Source: CAYZJV01 sp964478945 (GTDB lineage: Bacteria > Spirochaetota > Spirochaetia > Sphaerochaetales > Sphaerochaetaceae). Taken from it: DNA of 19,596 nt. Each line of letters opens with the position of its first letter. Within the stretch, counting starts at the first letter, position 1. A model generated the notes under the pieces. That model saw nothing but the letters and a program-made list of their open reading frames with translations. It searched no databases and was not told the origin of the DNA. Positions 15,731 through 19,596 of this stretch are shown piece by piece. Position numbers and translations under genes: made by a program. The stretch is from contig CAYZJV010000053.1 of NCBI GenBank assembly GCA_964478945.1, positions 1 through 19,596 of the forward strand. The letters run 5' to 3'.

Positions 15731-17732
15731 CGGAATCATCTCCTTCCGGTTCATCATCGAATGGATCGATATCCTTGAAGAGGGAAGGTTCCCCCTCTTC
15801 GTTCGCCTTGGGATCCTGCTCATGCTTGATCCTGATGGTCTGGGCCTCCTTGGTGGTCAATCTGACACCATTCGCCTTCACTCCCTTCACCAAAAAGCGT
15901 GAGAAATAGGTTCGATCCTCCAAGTTGCGATAGCCCTTGCCTTTCTTGAAGGTAATGGTGATCCTCGCATCATCCAACAGGGAAAGCGTGTACAACTTGT
16001 AGTTCCCCTCAGGCAGCAACTCATAGGTTCGGTTAAGGATGAATTGGGTGATCTTGCATCTCTTGATGAAAAGATACTTAAGGGATTTCTCCTGATAGAT
16101 CGTGGTGAACACGAGCTTATCCAACTCATCCTTATCGGCCAAGCCACAAAAACGCATCCCCTTCCCCACAAATAGCTTTTCGGGAGCATCGGTGACGAAG
16201 TAGGTCCCCTCCTTCTGGATGACAAGCACGCGATCGAACTGGGATACCAGGCATTGGGTGGAACCGGTCTTCACCCCATACCCGAGATATCCTGTCGAAG
16301 CATCGTACTTGAGTGCGAGATCCCTATTGGCGACTTCCTTCACATCGACCTTCCTGAACGAGCCGATCACCGTCTTCCTTTCATGGGCAGCCGCATCCGC
16401 AGTCTTCTTCAAATCCTCCAGATAGTCCAAGGCGTATTCGATCATATGCCCCAAATTCCACTCGATCTGTTGGAGTCGTCTATTGATCTCCTCTATCTCA
16501 TGGCGGTTCTTCTCAATATCGAAGAGACTGATTCTTCTAATGGGAATCTTCAACAAACGTTCCACATCCTCGGAGGTAACGTCCCTGGCGATCTGATCAG
16601 AAAAGGGTTTGAACCCATCGACCACCGCTTTCTCCACTTCCTCTTGGGTCCTCTTCTGCTCAATCTTCTTATAAATCCGTTCCTCTACGAAAATCCGTTC
16701 GAGTGTTCGCGCATGCAAACGGTCCCACAAATGGTTGCGCTCGAACTCGAGTTCACGTTGCAGCACTTCCACCAAGTGCTTCGCATGATAATGGACCATC
16801 TCGGCGATCGGCATGATGCGGGGATACCCGTCGCAGATGACGAGAGGATTCACCGATATGGACTGCTCACAGGCTGTATAGGCATACAAGGCATCCACCA
16901 CATCGTCGGAATAGGTATTTCGCGCCAATACGATCTCGATATTCACCTTGTCGGTGGTGTAGTCGTTGATGCTGGAAATCTTCAGCCGGCCTTTCTTGGT
17001 GGCATCCTCGACCGATTTGATCATCTTCTCGGTGGTCACACCGAAGGGAAGGTCCTCGATCACGATCCGTTTCGGATCCTTGGTGTTGAGTTTGGCCCTC
17101 ACCAACACCTTTCCCGCTCCATCATCGTAGGAAGAGACATCCATGAGACCACCGGTGGCGAAATCGGGGTAGAGTTCGAACTCCTTTCCCTTCAGCACCG
17201 CCTCGATCGCATCGATCACCTCGAACAGGTTGTGGGGAAGGATACGTGTCGACATCCCAACCGCTATCCCCTCCGCTCCCTGCAAAAGAACGACGGGAAG
17301 TTTCGCAGGGAACGTCAATGGTTCCTTGTTCCTGCCGTCGTACGATTCGATGAACTGGGTGAGCTCGGGGTTGTACAACACCTTCTTGGCGAAAGGGAGA
17401 ATCCTGCACTCGATATACCTGGAGGCGGCGGCAGGATCCCCGGTCATGATGTTCCCAAAATTCCCCTGCTTGTCGATGAAGAGATCGGTATTGGCCAGAT
17501 TCACCAGCGCATCACCGATGGAGGCATCTCCATGGGGATGGTATTTCATACAATGGCCGACCACATTGGCAACCTTGTGGAATTTTCCATCGTCTATCTC
17601 GAACAAGGAATGGAGGATCCTCCGTTGCACCGGCTTCAAGCCATCCACGATATCGGGAATGGCCCTATCCTTGATGACATAGGAGGCGTACTCGAGGAAG
17701 TTCTCTTTGAAGATCGATTCAGCGTGTGCCAT
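15723..17732 (-). CDS. parC: DNA topoisomerase IV subunit A
   Basis: This 669-residue subunit breaks and rejoins DNA in the type IIA topoisomerase that unlinks daughter chromosomes. The catalytic tyrosine is Y106 in AAASRYIECR (101-110). The winged-helix region carries KYHPHGDASIGD (63-74), and IxVGMSTxxxPHN appears at about 176-188. A coiled-coil-like segment spans about 425-475. The C-terminal part (about 480-640) is short compared with E. coli ParC, lacks the QRRGGKG box that marks gyrase A, and ends in a very acidic tail (DPFDDEPEGDDSDA). This argues for a topoisomerase IV rather than a gyrase. The ATG at 17732 overlaps the parE stop as TAATG. The quinolone-contact Ser of gyrase A is Ala70 here. 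Confidence 0.93.
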   Translation of the reverse strand: MAHAESIFKENFLEYASYVIKDRAIPDIVDGLKPVQRRILHSLFEIDDGKFHKVANVVGHCMKYHPHGDASIGDALVNLANTDLFIDKQGNFGNIMTGDPAAASRYIECRILPFAKKVLYNPELTQFIESYDGRNKEPLTFPAKLPVVLLQGAEGIAVGMSTRILPHNLFEVIDAIEAVLKGKEFELYPDFATGGLMDVSSYDDGAGKVLVRAKLNTKDPKRIVIEDLPFGVTTEKMIKSVEDATKKGRLKISSINDYTTDKVNIEIVLARNTYSDDVVDALYAYTACEQSISVNPLVICDGYPRIMPIAEMVHYHAKHLVEVLQRELEFERNHLWDRLHARTLERIFVEERIYKKIEQKRTQEEVEKAVVDGFKPFSDQIARDVTSEDVERLLKIPIRRISLFDIEKNRHEIEEINRRLQQIEWNLGHMIEYALDYLEDLKKTADAAAHERKTVIGSFRKVDVKEVANRDLALKYDASTGYLGYGVKTGSTQCLVSQFDRVLVIQKEGTYFVTDAPEKLFVGKGMRFCGLADKDELDKLVFTTIYQEKSLKYLFIKRCKITQFILNRTYELLPEGNYKLYTLSLLDDARITITFKKGKGYRNLEDRTYFSRFLVKGVKANGVRLTTKEAQTIRIKHEQDPKANEEGEPSLFKDIDPFDDEPEGDDSDA

Positions 17733-19549
17733 TATATGAGGTTCTCCATGATGAATTCCCGGCGATCGGGAGTATTGTCACCCATGTAGAATTTCATGGT
17801 GAGGTGCATCTCCCTTGAAGATGCGATCGAGACGGGAATCAGACGCATCTGGTCTCCGATGAACTGACGGAACTCCGAAGGATTGATTTCTCCCAATCCC
17901 TTGAACCGAGTGATCTCGGCACCTCTGATGCGACCAACCGCAGCATCTCGCTCCCGCTCATTGTAACAATAGACGGTCTCCTGCTTGTTGCGGACCCGGA
18001 ACAACGGAGTCTCCAGGATGAATAATCGTCCCGAAAGCACCAGATCCTCGAAATAAGTCAAGAAATAGGTCATCAACAGATTCCTGATATGGAATCCATC
18101 GGTATCGGCATCGGTGGCGATGATCACCTTCCCATACCGCAATCCCTCCACACCGTTTTCGACTCCAAGGGCCACCATGAGGTTGTACAACTCCTCGTTC
18201 TTATAAATGTCGGTCCTTTTCTTGTCGAATACGTTCAACACCTTTCCCCTGAGACTGAAGATCGCCTGGGTATAGACATCACGAACACTGACCATGCTCC
18301 CGGAAGCCGAATCCCCCTCAGTGAGAAAGATCATGGTGGCATCACCCTTCTCACCGTTGTGGTTCAGGTGGTATTTGCAATCCTTGAGTTTGGGAATATT
18401 GATCGAGACCTTCTTCGCAGCCTCCCTGGCAGCTCCCTTCACCGCAGCCAATTCCTTGCGGAGCTTCTCATTGCTGGCGATCTTATCAGACAGCCTGTTC
18501 GCATCCTCGGGATTCTTCATCAGGAAATCGACAATGGCCTCGCGAACCTCCTGTGCGATCCAGGTCCTCACTTCGGTGTTGCCGAGCTTGTTCTTCGTCT
18601 GGCTCTCGAACACGGGATCCTGCAACTTGATCGAGATGGCACCGGTCAGTCCATCACGGACATCGGGAGCCGTATAGGATTTCTTGTAGAATTCGTTGAT
18701 GCCCTTGAGGATCCCTTCCTTGAAAGCCCACAGATGGGTTCCTCCATCACTCGTATGCTGCCCATTTACATAGGAGAAATAGTTCTCACCATAGTTTTGC
18801 GTATGGGTAAAGGCGAATTCGAGTCGTTCGGAGCGGTGGTGGAGAATCGTATACAGCCCCTCCGCACCCACTTGTTTGTCGAGCAGATCGAGCAATCCAT
18901 GCTTGCTCGAGAATATCTTCCTATTGAAATCGATCGACAAACCCGTATTGAGATAGGCGTAGTTCCACAACCGCTCTTCGATGAATTCGTCCCGGAACGA
19001 ATAGTTGCCGAAGATATCGGGATCATGGTCGGGAATGAATTCGATGAGTGTGCCGTTTGGTTCCTCCGTCTTCCCTTTGGAACTCTTGATCAGTTCTCCT
19101 TGTGCGAACACCGCCTCGAAGGTTTGTCCATCACGATGGGACACCACCCTGAAATGGGAAGAGAGGGCATTGACCGCCTTTGTTCCGACTCCATTGAGAC
19201 CAACCGAGAATTGGAACACCTCGTTGTTGAATTTTCCCCCGGTATTGATGATCGATACGCAATCGACGACTTTCCCCAAGGGGATTCCACGACCGAAGTC
19301 CCTCACCGACACCTTGTCATTGTCCAACCTGATCGTAATACGGGCACCATAGTCCATGATGAACTCATCGACACTATTGTCGATGACCTCCTTCAACAGA
19401 ACATAGATGCCATCTTCGAAGTGAGAACCGTCACCGAGTCTCCCGATATACATGCCGGGACGCAACCTGATATGTTCAAGAGCGCTTAAAGTCTGTATTT
19501 TGCTCTCGTCGTAGGCCATAGGGCCAGCAGCGGATTTCTTCTTTGCCAT
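17732..19549 (-). CDS. parE: DNA topoisomerase IV subunit B
   Basis: This 605-residue ATPase subunit pairs with ParC. The GHKL ATP site includes EVIDNSVDEF (54-63) with E54 and N58, RDFGRGIPLG (83-92) and GLNGVGTKAVNALS (117-130). The TOPRIM metal site shows LTEGDSASG and IATDADTDGFHIRNL, followed by RFKGLGEI. The short length and the RFKGLGE form favour ParE over GyrB, although the two subfamilies are hard to separate by eye. The ATG at 19549 has no ribosome binding site. A TATACT -10 element ends 8 bases before it, so the mRNA may be leaderless. An ATG at residue 11 is an alternative start. It is the first gene of the parE-parC-pseudouridine synthase operon. Confidence 0.93.
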   Translation of the reverse strand: MAKKKSAAGPMAYDESKIQTLSALEHIRLRPGMYIGRLGDGSHFEDGIYVLLKEVIDNSVDEFIMDYGARITIRLDNDKVSVRDFGRGIPLGKVVDCVSIINTGGKFNNEVFQFSVGLNGVGTKAVNALSSHFRVVSHRDGQTFEAVFAQGELIKSSKGKTEEPNGTLIEFIPDHDPDIFGNYSFRDEFIEERLWNYAYLNTGLSIDFNRKIFSSKHGLLDLLDKQVGAEGLYTILHHRSERLEFAFTHTQNYGENYFSYVNGQHTSDGGTHLWAFKEGILKGINEFYKKSYTAPDVRDGLTGAISIKLQDPVFESQTKNKLGNTEVRTWIAQEVREAIVDFLMKNPEDANRLSDKIASNEKLRKELAAVKGAAREAAKKVSINIPKLKDCKYHLNHNGEKGDATMIFLTEGDSASGSMVSVRDVYTQAIFSLRGKVLNVFDKKRTDIYKNEELYNLMVALGVENGVEGLRYGKVIIATDADTDGFHIRNLLMTYFLTYFEDLVLSGRLFILETPLFRVRNKQETVYCYNERERDAAVGRIRGAEITRFKGLGEINPSEFRQFIGDQMRLIPVSIASSREMHLTMKFYMGDNTPDRREFIMENLI

Positions 19550-19557
19550 GGGATTTC

Positions 19558-19586
19558 AGTATATACGTTTTGCCTACGATTTGAAA
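19558..19586 (-). promoter_or_regulatory. Candidate promoter of the parE operon
   Basis: On the minus strand TATACT (19558-19563; five of six) lies 17 bases after TTTCAA (19581-19586; three of six). Only eight bases, GAAATCCC, separate the -10 element from the parE ATG. The predicted start therefore falls within a few bases of the start codon or on it. Confidence 0.5.
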
Positions 19587-19596
19587 GTACGACAAT

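Noticed and set aside
16254..17789. 511-codon open frame on the plus strand opposite parC
   Set aside because: It is a mirror of parC caused by codon bias. It has no recognisable domain, is rich in His, Ile and Gly in the way antisense frames are, and has no ribosome site.
18089..19489. 466-codon open frame on the plus strand opposite parE
   Set aside because: It lies fully antisense to a strongly supported ParE with all its motifs, and the translated product has no family character.

Overview
The window is chromosomal core sequence from an anaerobic bacterium. A Spirochaete such as the Sphaerochaeta/Treponema group fits best, but that is inferred from protein style and could be wrong. Support for anaerobic life comes from a single-chain pyruvate:ferredoxin oxidoreductase, a B12-dependent (class II) ribonucleotide reductase that needs no oxygen, and a glutamate dehydrogenase closest in its nucleotide-binding motif to fermentative clostridial enzymes. 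I see no insertion sequences, prophage, CRISPR array, tRNA or rRNA. Ten of the eleven genes lie on the minus strand. No gap between genes exceeds about 180 bases.

Layout from left to right. (1) 28-3561, minus: PFOR (nifJ), with its own promoter and a leader holding two dyads. (2) 3736-4980, minus: an MFS exporter-like protein with a probable TTG start. (3) 5108-7618, minus: class II ribonucleotide reductase NrdJ, preceded by two NrdR-type boxes 32 bp apart, one a perfect 18-bp palindrome. (4) 7776-8840, minus: an M42 metallo-aminopeptidase. (5) 8938-10275, minus: glutamate dehydrogenase with a strong sigma70-type promoter and a 5' leader hairpin. (6) 10449-11941, minus: a two-gene unit of a winged-helix regulator and an OFA-type MFS transporter, overlapping by one base. 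(7) 12059-14998, plus: the only rightward gene, a 979-residue protein that joins two receiver-like domains to a PEP synthase/PPDK-type ATP-grasp module and lacks the PEP-binding barrel. (8) 15005-19549, minus: a tightly overlapping operon parE-parC-rluA-family, encoding both topoisomerase IV subunits and a pseudouridine synthase.

Functionally, the genes cover pyruvate oxidation, ammonia/glutamate interconversion, dNTP synthesis, peptide turnover, chromosome decatenation and RNA modification, with two transporters. The regulatory logic that can be read directly is NrdR control of nrdJ and probable autoregulation of the winged-helix/OFA pair. The least explained item is the receiver/ATP-grasp protein at 12059-14998, which looks like a signalling or phosphotransfer protein built from PEP-synthase parts. 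It faces the winged-helix regulator across a short divergent region.
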